From Strongylocentrotus droebachiensis (taxonomy: Eukaryota; Echinodermata; Echinoidea; Camarodonta; Strongylocentrotidae): a DNA stretch of 64,000 bases. Below the pieces are notes generated by a model. That model searched no databases, was not told the origin of the DNA, and saw nothing but the letters and a program-made list of their open reading frames with translations. Position numbers and translations under genes: made by a program. Shown piece by piece: positions 44,885 to 54,066 of this stretch. Where the stretch lies: assembly GCA_035222895.1 (NCBI GenBank), contig JAVYIG010002737.1, forward strand, positions 1-64,000. The letters run 5' to 3'. Positions within the stretch are counted from its first letter, which is position 1; every line of letters begins with the position of its first letter.

Positions 44885-45735
44885 ACTAATATAGTCGAAT
44901 GGAGAAAGAGGTATTTATCACAAAGGAAAATGGGCACTTTTCAAAGTAAAAAGGGAACCTTTTAGATTTGAATAGAGGCACTTATCGGAGGTAAACGCGA
45001 CACTCATATGATGGGGGAAGGGACGCTTATTAAAGGCATCGTTTAACAATGTTACATCTGAGATCCACGGCCCTACGTGTTATCAGTGTATATGATATGG
45101 TGTAATATTGAAGCCCTAAACAAATTGCGCTTCAAAATGATCAAGAAGTTCCTCAAAAAAGTAACAAATCTTTGAGTGACTGGTTTTTACAATATACTCA
45201 TTTTCCCTAATAAACTGTGGTGTTATAAAAACCGTTTGGTAAACGGTTTTCAAAATTTATAATTCAAATCATAAATATCTTGATAATCAGACATGCGATC
45301 GGCATGTAAAAGTCATGGGGTTCCTGACTGACCTAAATGTTTATAATTATCATTGTAGCATGAGCTAAATCCAGGATTTTGTTTCAGAATCTGAGACAAA
45401 GTTACCGGACCCCTTTAAAACGAAAAATGGGATACTTATCTGAAGTAAAAAGGGATACTTTTTGAGTATTTTAGGGGGAGCCGTTCCCCCTTGTTCCCAC
45501 CCCGGAGCGCCGCCTCTGATATAATCAAGAACAGAACGCTTCTCTTGAACCAAACTTATTTATTATTGTCTCATTCCACAATCAGAATATCCAGAACCGG
45601 CCAAGTCTGATTCGCGCTCCAGATAAAAAGCGAATAGCGCCATCTTGTGATGTGAGCATTCAATATAAACTATAGTTTTGTAAAAACGCTTGCGGGGTGG
45701 GCTATATAAAGTTGAGCAGATATATGACGTCTCTA
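44885..45735. other. Intron 1 of Ig copy 2, minisatellite remnants
   Basis: AAGGGGCACTTAT-type units at 44885-45025 and 45415-45480, a gcgccgcctctg word at 45500, otherwise unassigned. Confidence 0.45.
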
Positions 45736-45743
45736 CTCCTCTA

Positions 45744-45936
45744 CAGGCACGTAGCCAGAGTTTGATATTTGGGGGGGGGGGGGGGGGGGCACATACATGT
45801 GATCGATCGAGGTCAAAAAAAGCGGTCTACAAAATTTCAACCGATCCTGGCAATTTTAGGGGGGCACGTGCCCCCCGTGCCCCCCCCCCCCCCCCCCCGT
45901 GCCCCCCCCCCCCCCCCCCCCGTGGCTACGCGCCTG
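45744..45936. mobile_element. 193-bp hAT-type MITE
   Basis: Ends CAGGCACGTAGCCAG and CGTGGCTACGCGCCTG with an exact 8-bp duplication ctcctcta at 45736-45743 and 45937-45944. A G run of about 19 lies inside the left end, and two C runs of about 20 lie inside the right end. No coding capacity. The ends (CAGG..GTAGCCA) and 8-bp duplication fit hAT. It is a different family from the CAGGGGCGTCGC elements. Confidence 0.9.
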
Positions 45937-45949
45937 CTCCTCTAGCCAA

Positions 45950-46865
45950 TGATCTCAAACCAAATGAAATAATTTATGCCGGGACCCATAACATACAATC
46001 AAAATAGCCTCAAGAAATTGTCGCTATGATCGAATCGATTGGGTTGTATTACGAATGGTCTTGCTCGTCAGTGAACCGGATCGTCTGGAACTCAATCATT
46101 CCAAATAAATCCTGTCCTGAGCAAGTTGATGCAGTGAATACTTTGATCATGCTGGCTAAACATAGATGGTGAGCCGCGTCATTGATGACGCCAACATCTT
46201 ACCAGAATTCCGTGTAGGCTGCGACGGCATCCACTTGAACTAGGATGGAGAAAACTTATTAAAGACATATAGAAGTGGGATCTTATGGGGAATGTGGCAC
46301 GGTTCGGATGTTTATCAAATAACAGTTGTCGCAATCATTAGGGTTAGCATCCAGTTTTATTACCAACAGGACTCGAAGTTGTTTTTTTGGCGAGATTTTT
46401 ACTTGTCGATTTGTACAAGATTCAGATCAAATTGTTATTAAAAAATGATAAAATCAACCGTTTTGGGATATGCTGTCTTACCTGATATTGATTAGTACAG
46501 GCTACTTCACAAAATTTGCACAATTTGGTGATTGATTTTGGTGATTAAATGCGCATTTTTTCAGTGAATCCGCGTACTATTTCCATATAAGAGTAAACAC
46601 CTGCATACATTACATTTTTGTTTGCAAATTTCCGATGCTAATTGGATGGGTTAGTTATATTGTTGTCATGAAGAGTGCGGCTTCATTATTCCAAACAGTC
46701 CTTTCGATATTGATGTTTTACACTAGTCTTGTCGACAAGTAGACACAACAATAAACAAAACACTATCCATACATCATCCATATTATACAAAACTGACTTA
46801 CAGCTTTCATTTTATTGTCAGAAACAGTTGCTACCACTCTTGATGTCCTCTCTGTGTCCTTTGAA
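45950..46865. other. End of intron 1 of Ig copy 2
   Basis: 46490-46610 and 46720-46800 align with copy 1 (29310-29460, 29555-29620). No exon found before the V exon. Confidence 0.5.
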
Positions 46866-46868
46866 TAG

Positions 46869-47185
46869 CAGCTCACTCATCCAGTGTCCAGGCTCTACAG
46901 CCATCTTGCCCTGTCATTACACACAAAGCGTATACGGGATCTACTAGACTAAACAAAATGGCCACAAAGAACCTGGAGGAGAAACTCTCGTGCACCTGGA
47001 CACTTACTTTCACGTCGGCAGTAGGTGTGGCCGTGGGGTTGAGGAGGGACGCTTTAACATCAGTAATGACTTGTCTCTCATCATCACACCCGTCAAGATG
47101 CATGATGGTGGCCGGTATTCCTGTCAAGTTTCTGATATTACTTCGGGCATGACTTACTCAAATTACACTTATGTGACGGTATATG
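46869..47185 (+). pseudogene. Ig copy 2, exon 2: V-type Ig domain with deletion and stop
   Basis: 317 bp. After cagtgtcca a 28-bp deletion relative to copy 1 shifts the frame. In the ancestral frame the core Trp of YGIYW is TAG (46946-46948; copy 1 has TGG). The rest of that frame is intact: VHLDTYFHVGSRCGRGVEEG, RFNISNDLSLIITPVKMHDG, GRYSCQVSD and SNYTYVTVYG, with the D-x-G-x-Y-x-C signature. Adding the 28 bp gives 345, the same ancestral length as for copy 1. Acceptor GAATAG, donor TATG|GTGAGT. Confidence 0.8.
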
Positions 47186-47189
47186 GTGA

Positions 47190-48405
47190 GTTTTTATGAT
47201 TCATGTTTACTACAAGGAATAAAAGCGAGTAAAATCTGGCTTAAAGTGTATGATGGACCCCGACCCACACATACACACACTCTGGCATGTATGTGGCGTG
47301 TGAAAAAGCGCGTTTCCTTCTTGTAAGAATTTATTTCATAATATATTTATAGCCCTTTGTGGAGTGTGACGCCTGACAGGCTGCACTAGCTCTCTTTGAT
47401 TTTCATTTTTTAAACATGTTAGGCTTGATAGTAAATTTAGCTAAATTTGAACAGTCTCTTCGGTTCGTTGGTACATTTTTAATATGGAATACTTCCCCCT
47501 TGATACGCAATAATCCATATTGGAAATTCTTTTTAAAATAAGTACAAGCGCCATTTAGTGTCCCAGTATGTTTAAGTTAAATGCAATTTAGTATGTAACC
47601 GTCAGCTACCTTAAATTTATATGTTTGTCATTCTTTGTAATGGGTGTATCAACTTGTCAAGTCTCATAGGTTTTTACTGATACACCCTCTTTCATTTTCC
47701 AACAAGTTGTATTTAAATGTTATTACTTTGTTTCAAATATTTAAGTTGATTTTTATATGTACAACGTAAATGTTTCTAACCTGTTTTTGTTTTTACTGAA
47801 TTTAAAATACAATGGATCAATCAATCAATATTAATGTTGCCAGCATCCGGCAGGACACTTTCTGAGAAGAAAAAAAAAATAATTTGGTTTTCCTTTGTTT
47901 TGAAGTAGGAGGATTTTCAGCAGCTGCTGATTGAAAATCACTGTAGGCAGCCATTTTACATACTCTGTATGTGTAATGTTACATGGATTCACGTTCACTC
48001 AGCCTTAACCCCATTTCTTCTACTGTCTGAGGATAATGGATAATGGATTGGATTTCTTTGCTGCGTTTTTATTTGTCTGGGACCGGCAGTGTTGTGTCTA
48101 GGACCAGCATTGTGGTGGAATCTAGCCACATTCAACACCAGTATGATGCTACTTCAACATTGCATGGTTTTCGACTGCCTGCCAGAAAGCTTCTATCACC
48201 TATACAGCCTATTATCCTAATTTAACAACATATTTTCGAATAAAACTTCTTGAGTGTGCTGATGTCTATCCCAATCCTTGGCCAAGTAATTACTACAACA
48301 CTGACCAGATACCAATCTATTCAGTGTGTCTGACAGTGTCTTAAATGCTAATGAAAATAAGAATTTATATAATGCTTAATACGAAACACCGTCTCTAAGC
48401 GCATT
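47190..48405. other. Intron 2 of Ig copy 2, first part
   Basis: 47520-47840 ends in aaaatacaatggatcaatcaatcaat, which looks like a LINE 3' end with a short repeated tail; no RT frame is visible upstream. Remaining sequence unassigned. Confidence 0.4.
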
Positions 48406-48410
48406 ACATA

Positions 48411-49566
48411 CACTGTCGCTCATATAGTTGGAATATTTTTGTTTTACCCCAATTTATGGAATTATTTTGACAATGATTTATTCCTAATAGATGAGGATAA
48501 TAGTACATATTCTCAGATTTTATGGAAGAATAACTTGCCAGTGTTTGTTTTGCGTGATTGCTATGTATATGCTACTATGCTTATCAACTAGGGGACCTAC
48601 GCCCTTAAGTCATAACTGACAGTAATGAGGATTAATGCCCCACAAAAGGGCACTAATATGGCACATCGACACGGTTTTGATCCTGGGCCCCACAGTTACG
48701 AGGCCATTGCTTTGCCACTGAACCATGACTGTACGCAGCGGGGGCTAGGGTAGGGGGCAGTTCCCACAAAAATGCAATAAATAATCAATAATTCATTGAA
48801 TTCCCCCCGGTCCCCAACATAACAAAAATCCTCTGTATGGCCATGCATTATGCATTTATTTGTGAATATATACTATTATCTAGCATATAGCTCCGTTTAG
48901 TCTCATTTCACAACACCCCCTATAGTCAGAGTCAGCAGCCATACATGTTAGCCTATGGAATTGTACCAACAACAAAAAATCGTTAAAAATTCATTTTTTG
49001 TTTAAACGAAAAGCACATCCACCCCGACTTACGTTATCACTAGCTCTTTCATTGGAACCCTCATGTCCCATTGACTTTTGAAAGTTCACCCACCGTAATT
49101 TGATCAAAATAGGTTGCAAGCTCGCCATTGCCTATAGTACACATGTGAAACAAGCCGAACTTTGGACTCAGTTTGCCAAGCGATTTTAAGATTATAGGTC
49201 GAGCACACGAAGGATAGGAAGCATGAATTACCATGGATCACTTCTGCTTGGTTCATTATGTCCATTTCATCCAACCCCCCACCGTCATTTTTCCATTTAG
49301 TAAAAGCAAACATTTTGCCGAGTTTAGCAAAAACATGAATATTCATGAACGGTCAGACAATACAGCCTTTTAGTACGTAACGTATAGTGAATGGGAATGG
49401 GCGATGATCCGTCCAGGAGGTAGAGGTCAGTGGTTTGTGCTGGCAATGTTCACGCGAGCGAAAATGAGACAATCGGAGCAATATGATCTTTTAGGAATAA
49501 ATCATTGTCAAAATAATTCCATAAATTGGGGTAAACAAAAATATTCCAACTATATGAGCGACAGTG
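48411..49566. mobile_element. 1.16-kb TIR element with 76-bp ends, Tc1/mariner-like
   Basis: 48411-48486 (CACTGTCGCTCATATAGTTG, then gaatatttttgtt, accccaatttatggaattat, tttgacaatgatttattcc) is repeated inverted at 49491-49566 with about one indel. The flanks are TA on both sides. TA duplications and CACTGTCGC-type ends suggest Tc1/mariner. The interior has no transposase but contains a degenerate SINE (48610-48750). The minus ORF 49104-49346 has no recognisable motif. Confidence 0.8.
48610..48755 (-). mobile_element. tRNA-derived SINE remnant inside the TIR element
   Basis: On the minus strand: tcatggttcagtggcaaagc (A-box-like), degenerate B box ggatcaaaacc, then gtgccatattagtgccc and ggggcattaatcc. 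The words after the B box match the SINE at 49740-49865, so both belong to one family. Confidence 0.55.
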
Positions 49567-49739
49567 TATATTATTACTCTGGTCATCGAATTCATTCACA
49601 CACAATGTGCACCATCTCCACTCCCATGGGAGTATTCCTACTATTATGAACACATACTACCATGAGGGCATATTGCAATAACTAACGCAAAGGCTTTCGT
49701 CATCCTACCAGGTCCCCATTTCTATCCTGGGTATGGGGT

Positions 49740-49868
49740 GGCAACTGTTGAATGATTAATGCCTTACCAAAAGACGTTAGTGCCGTGTCGGGGACCGAAC
49801 CCACGACCTTTAAATTCCAAGTCGAGTGCTTAACTTACTCGATCAAGACATGTCTACTGACGTCTGAT
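49740..49868 (-). mobile_element. tRNA-derived SINE remnant
   Basis: On the minus strand: cttgatcgagtaagttaagcactcg (A-box region), gtcgtgggttcggtccccgac (B box GGTTCGGTCCC), acggcactaacg and ggtaaggcattaatc. Not a tRNA gene: the A box is degenerate. Confidence 0.6.
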
Positions 49869-49874
49869 CCTGTC

Positions 49875-50395
49875 TATGCTGCATCATACTTCTTGAAATG
49901 CGCAATCCACCTTTAATTTTAAACCCCGGCTGAAGAGGAATTATGTCCAAGTTCTCAACTTCGCTGCTCTGTTGCAGCTGGGGGCTTCTCCAAGGATTTT
50001 TAGAGTTCCAATATTCGAGCAACTATCACCTCATATTCGGCAGCAAGATGCCGAATATAATTTGTTCTTAAATTGAATAACATTTTAAAGAAATCAAAGT
50101 TTTCATTTTGGCTCGCTCACTTCGTTCCCTCGCAAAAAATAGAAGCAGAATGATCCTTCCAATGGATGCCTGTAAATCCTTGTATTCGGGCAGCATGTAT
50201 TTTGATAACGAAGCATTATCTTTACTACAATGAAATATTGTGTTTTTCTTTTTCTCGCTAGCTTTGCTTGATTGTATAGTAAGGTAAATAAATTGGTTAT
50301 TCCAATAAACAAAAGAAAGACATAAAAACAATAATAACGAAGTCAGCCAAGTATTTTGATCACCCCTTTCCTTCCCTGCTGTTTTTTTTTTCGCC
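49875..50395. other. Intron 2 of Ig copy 2, last part
   Basis: Aligns with 31290-31770 of copy 1 (ggcagcaag..cggcagca, ctcgctcact, ctcgctagcttt, acaataataac.aagtcag). Ends in a T-rich tract and CTTCAG acceptor. Confidence 0.55.
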
Positions 50396-50400
50396 TTCAG

Positions 50401-50802
50401 CTTATGCAAACGAGAATTACGTCACCATAAAGCCATGCGAACACTTAACCAATATGAACCAATCCGAAGATCTAGGGGAAACACCATGTGCATACGATGT
50501 TCCCGACAACCAAACCAGTTTTCAACTCAACTGTTCAGTGTCTGGAGCAAAGCCGAAGGTTTCCCTCACTTGGATGACGAATGGAACCAATGTCGGGACG
50601 AACTACAATCTGACGTCGATGTCCGAGGATCGTGGAGATGGGACGTTTGATCAGACGTTGGTGATAACAGGGTCCGTCAATGAGACAGAAGGTGGCACAG
50701 TCTTTACTTGTATGGCTGAAGGTTTGTCTGTCGGTGGACTTGCCAACAATTCTGTCATACTTGTCAAGTCTGAACCCCAGAATACCCAACCAACTACCCC
50801 AG
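50401..50802 (+). CDS. Ig copy 2, exon 3: C2-like Ig domain
   Basis: 402 bp, open, phase 1-1. It reads AYANENYVTIKPCEHL ... TPCAYDVPDNQTSFQLNCSV ... KPKVSLTWMTNGTNVGTNYN ... GGTVFTCMAEGLSVGGL. Core Cys (LNC, FTC), Trp (LTW) and the extra Cys pair (KPC, TPC) are kept, as are most sequons. About 21 residues differ from copy 1, several as charge changes (K to E, R to E, R to G). Acceptor GCCTTCAG, donor CCAG|GTGAGT. Confidence 0.8.
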
Positions 50803-50999
50803 GTGAGTATCAACGACAATCAGTTATTTAATGTGTTTATGCCTGTTGAAGACTAGGCGTTATTTCGATTGCGACATTACGTTAGTTTTGCCTGTGAATA
50901 CAATCAGTGCATGTACCGGTGATTCACATCTACACTTGCATCGGTCATTCTAAAATCATTTATTGGTCGATGCCACTCTCAGTCGGCGTATCAAAAAGT

Positions 51000-51340
51000 A
51001 AACAGACTGTACTCACCCTGTTGTTGTACCTCTTTATGTATGTTTATTTGTTTTGTTTTGTTTTGTTTTCTTTTTTTCTTCTTCTTTTTCTTTAAGTATT
51101 TGTATTATGTTTTCGACTGATACTTTGTAATTATTTATTTTGTTAATTTGTAATATTATGTATATTTTGCATATTGTATAAACTGGCCCCATGGAAGACC
51201 AGCAGCAACAATTATACAGTAGTTGCAGCTGAAAATGGGCTACCAGCCGTATACGGTCCCTTTTTTCTATGTATGATCACTTTACATGTATTTGTATCTG
51301 ATTTTATTATACGGAAATAAAAACAACAACAACAAGCTGA
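51000..51340 (+). mobile_element. CR1-type LINE 3' tail inserted in intron 3
   Basis: Absent from copy 1, where cggcgtgtcaataaatgag runs on to gctgacgtag. It contains ggccccatggaagacca and aaatgggctacc, shared with the 3' UTR of the LINE at 37801-38080, and ends aaataaaaacaacaacaaca. 5' truncated, no RT. Confidence 0.7.
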
Positions 51341-51344
51341 CGCA

Positions 51345-51808
51345 GGACTGCGTCGTCATACATGATTCGTTTTAATTTTGTTTTTAATTTAAAAAAACAA
51401 CTTTACATTTTAATACGGGCATGAATTCGTCCGTGTTTGAATATGCTATATGGATCTTTGTGTGGGTCTATTTCGACTATCTTCTGTATTACTGAGAAAT
51501 CATCGAGTGGGAAAAGGGTAGGGAACAGCGTATGTATCTGGTGCTGTTGCCAATTAAATTTTTATCTTAATTGTGTGCCCTTTTTACTGTTTACATAATT
51601 ATTCAATTACTTCTATTTTTATCATTCATGTTTCTTCTCTTATGAAATGTGAAAAAGGACTATACTCTACTTTTTTGCCGATAAAGATACCCCATTTGTT
51701 TTTGTAAAAGGTGTACACATTTTACCTTGCTGTTAAAGAGTTCCACAGTGACTATGCGGTCTACAGAAAGGACAAAAGGAATAAACATCCCACTAACATT
51801 ATTTTCAA
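51345..51808. other. Intron 3 of Ig copy 2
   Basis: Aligns with 32350-32800 of copy 1; no extra feature. Confidence 0.55.
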
Positions 51809-51811
51809 CAG

Positions 51812-51919
51812 ATACGACGCAAAAGCCTCATGTAGCAGCGATAGCCGTACCCATAATCGTGTGTCTAGTGCTACTAGCAGCTGTCGCTGGATTTGCCTCT
51901 AAAAGAAGGAATAAACAAG
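51812..51919 (+). CDS. Ig copy 2, exon 4: transmembrane segment
   Basis: 108 bp, phase 1-1, acceptor TTCAACAG, donor CAAG|GTACAT. DTTQKPH, hydrophobic VAAIAVPIIVCLVLLAAVAG, FAS, then the basic KRRNK stop-transfer. Nearly the same as in copy 1. Confidence 0.8.
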
Positions 51920-51924
51920 GTACA

Positions 51925-53120
51925 TGTTTAGAATTAAATAAAGTATACAGAGATACTAGATACTTCTAGAGAATGATTATGAAAAATGTGAATGAAGTGT
52001 GAGTAAATATAATTCTTTGAAAAAATTGTTTTATCATCATCATCATCATAATACCGTGGGTCTCCTCGTTACTGCTCTCCATCTCATCCTCTCTGTACCC
52101 ATTTCCAAATCACTTTGTGTACTGTTTCCCTGAGAACAATCTATATACCTCTTTCTGTGTCCTCCTTTTTTTTCTTCTTCCCTTTTTCCCTTTCTCTCTA
52201 CTGTCCGTCTAATTAGTTCATTTTCATCTGAAACTAATTTATACTACGGACTTTATAATTTCAATTAATAATGCTAAATGTAAGGACGAAAGGGGTTGGT
52301 ATTATTCAAATTCATAATAATGTTGATGAGTGATAATACAGAGGTAATTTGGAGATGGTGTGCAAGGCAACAGAGGTTCTAGAGGGTGGCGGGGAGGGGG
52401 CTCGAACCCAACCCCAAATTATTCAACCCTCCCAGTTGTTTCTTAATTATAAATTAATTCAAGCGAGGCACATGTAGAATATGCATGCAAGAACCCTGAA
52501 GCCCTCTCTCAATCACTATTCTAGAACCCGCTCCTAATGCAAGGTTATGTTTATAATCTCACATAACCCGTTTCTATTAGGCTAACTTTCATAACAGTTA
52601 GGTTTCAATTTCATCACATAAGCCCTCTGTAATGAGGAAAATTTCATGCTATATATGCTACTGACAACTAAGAGGAGACGTCTCTCCCAAAGCTGACAAC
52701 ACAACCTGATGCCGGTTCTAATAACATTTAGCTATCCTTACAATTTTTGAGATGGAAGATTTCTTGGCATGCAAATGAACCCGGCAAGTTCGTGTATATT
52801 GTGAAACGTGATACAAGTAATATTCGATCAAGCCAGGGTAAAATGGCCGAACATAACCACGATTCTCTTTGGTTTACCTTTTTTTAGGTGATTCTTTTCT
52901 AATGCACTTGGATTTACAAAATATGTGCATGTTTGTTAAATCTCTTCCTCCAACTTATAAATCAGCATTCGATCGTCATATCCTCTCTCTCTCTCCCTCT
53001 CTCTCCATCTCTTTCCCTCTCTCTCTCTCTCTCTCGTTGGCCTTCTGTAAGAGTGATATATTTTACTTATGAAAATGTAGCAAAAATTGCACCACAATCA
53101 AATGTTAAATTTCTAGTTAC
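51925..53120. other. Intron 4 of Ig copy 2
   Basis: Aligns in long stretches with 32940-34370 of copy 1. Contains a (TC)n run at 52981-53036, absent or short in copy 1. No exon seen. Confidence 0.55.
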
Positions 53121-53122
53121 AG

Positions 53123-53154
53123 AATCAACCGGATCACCAGAACAGAAGGTTTAG
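53123..53154 (+). CDS. Ig copy 2, exon 5: cytoplasmic tail and stop
   Basis: Acceptor TAGTTACAG; phase-1 codon gives E, then STGSPEQKV and TAG (53152-53154). The tail after the membrane is about 15 residues. The segment aligning with SYEKP of copy 1 is missing, so the only Tyr is lost. Confidence 0.65.
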
Positions 53155-53204
53155 ACAATGTTAGACAGTAATGATACAGCAAATGAACGACTGCTCACGA
53201 TGGC

Positions 53205-54058
53205 AACAGCCCACAAGACCGACAGACAACGAGATCAACAGCCCACAATACCGACAGCCAACGAGATCAACAGCCCACAATACCGACAGCCAACGAGATC
53301 AACAGCCCACAATACCGACAGCCAACGAGATCAACAGCCCACAATACCGACAGCCATCGAGATCAACAGCCCACAATACCGACAGCCAACGAGATCAACA
53401 GCCCACAATACCGACAGCCAACGAGATCAAGAGCCCACAAGACCGACAGCCAACGAGATCAACAGCCCACAATACCGACAGCCAACGAGATCAACAGCCC
53501 ACAATACCGACAGCCATCGAGATCAACAGCCCACAATACCGACAGCCATCGAGATCAACAGCCCACAATACCGACAGCCATCGAGATCAACAGCCCACAA
53601 TACCGACAGCCAACGAGATCAACAGCCCACAATACCGACAGCCATCGAGATCAACAGCCCACAATACCGACAGCCATCGAGATCAACAGCCCACAATACC
53701 GACAGCCATCGAGATCAACAGCCCACAATACCGACAGCCAACGAGATCAACAGCCCACAATACCGACAGCCAACGAGATCAACAGCCCACAATACCGACA
53801 GCCAACGAGATCAACAGCCCACAACACCGACAGCCATCGAGATCAACAGCCCACAATACCGACAGCCATCGAGATCAACAGCCCACAATACCGACAGCCA
53901 TCGAGATCAACAGCCCACAATACCGACAGCCAACGAGATCAACAGCCCACAATACCGACAGCCAACGAGATCAACAGCCCACAACACCGACAGCCATCGA
54001 GATCAACAGCCCGCAATACCGACAGACAATGAGATCAACAGCCCACAATACCAACGAG
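53205..54058 (+). repeat. 32-bp tandem array after the stop of Ig copy 2, about 26 units
   Basis: Unit: ccgacagccaacgagatcaa then cagcccacaata. Units are nearly identical; the main variant is gccaacgag versus gccatcgag, which alternate in blocks. Because 32 is not a multiple of 3 and the unit has no plus-strand stop in any phase, all three plus frames stay open and give a 32-residue repeat (about 390-408 codons, continuing into the transposon). It resembles a coding repeat only superficially. Copy 1 has a single similar word after its stop (gaccgatag..ggatagccaacgag). Likely 3' UTR or downstream DNA. Confidence 0.9.
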
Positions 54059-54066
54059 CCAACGAG

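Larger units (their letters stand above)
43720..53170 (+). other. Immunoglobulin-superfamily locus, copy 2 (five exons)
   Basis: Gene-level entry. Exons: signal peptide (CDS 43930-43984), V-type Ig (46869-47185, broken), C2-like Ig (50401-50802), transmembrane (51812-51919), tail (53123-53154). Exon lengths of the C2 and membrane exons equal those of copy 1 exactly (402 and 108 bp) and all introns are phase 1. Introns share stretches with copy 1 but carry different transposon insertions: a retroelement at 44511, a hAT MITE at 45744, a TIR element at 48411 and a LINE tail at 51000. A 32-bp tandem array starts about 60 nt after the stop. The V exon has two lesions. Same inferred role as copy 1: a type I Ig membrane protein of unknown ligand. 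Confidence 0.75.

Noticed and set aside
53205-54058. CRISPR-like array of 32-bp repeats
   Set aside because: Units are head-to-tail without unique spacers, in clearly eukaryotic DNA.
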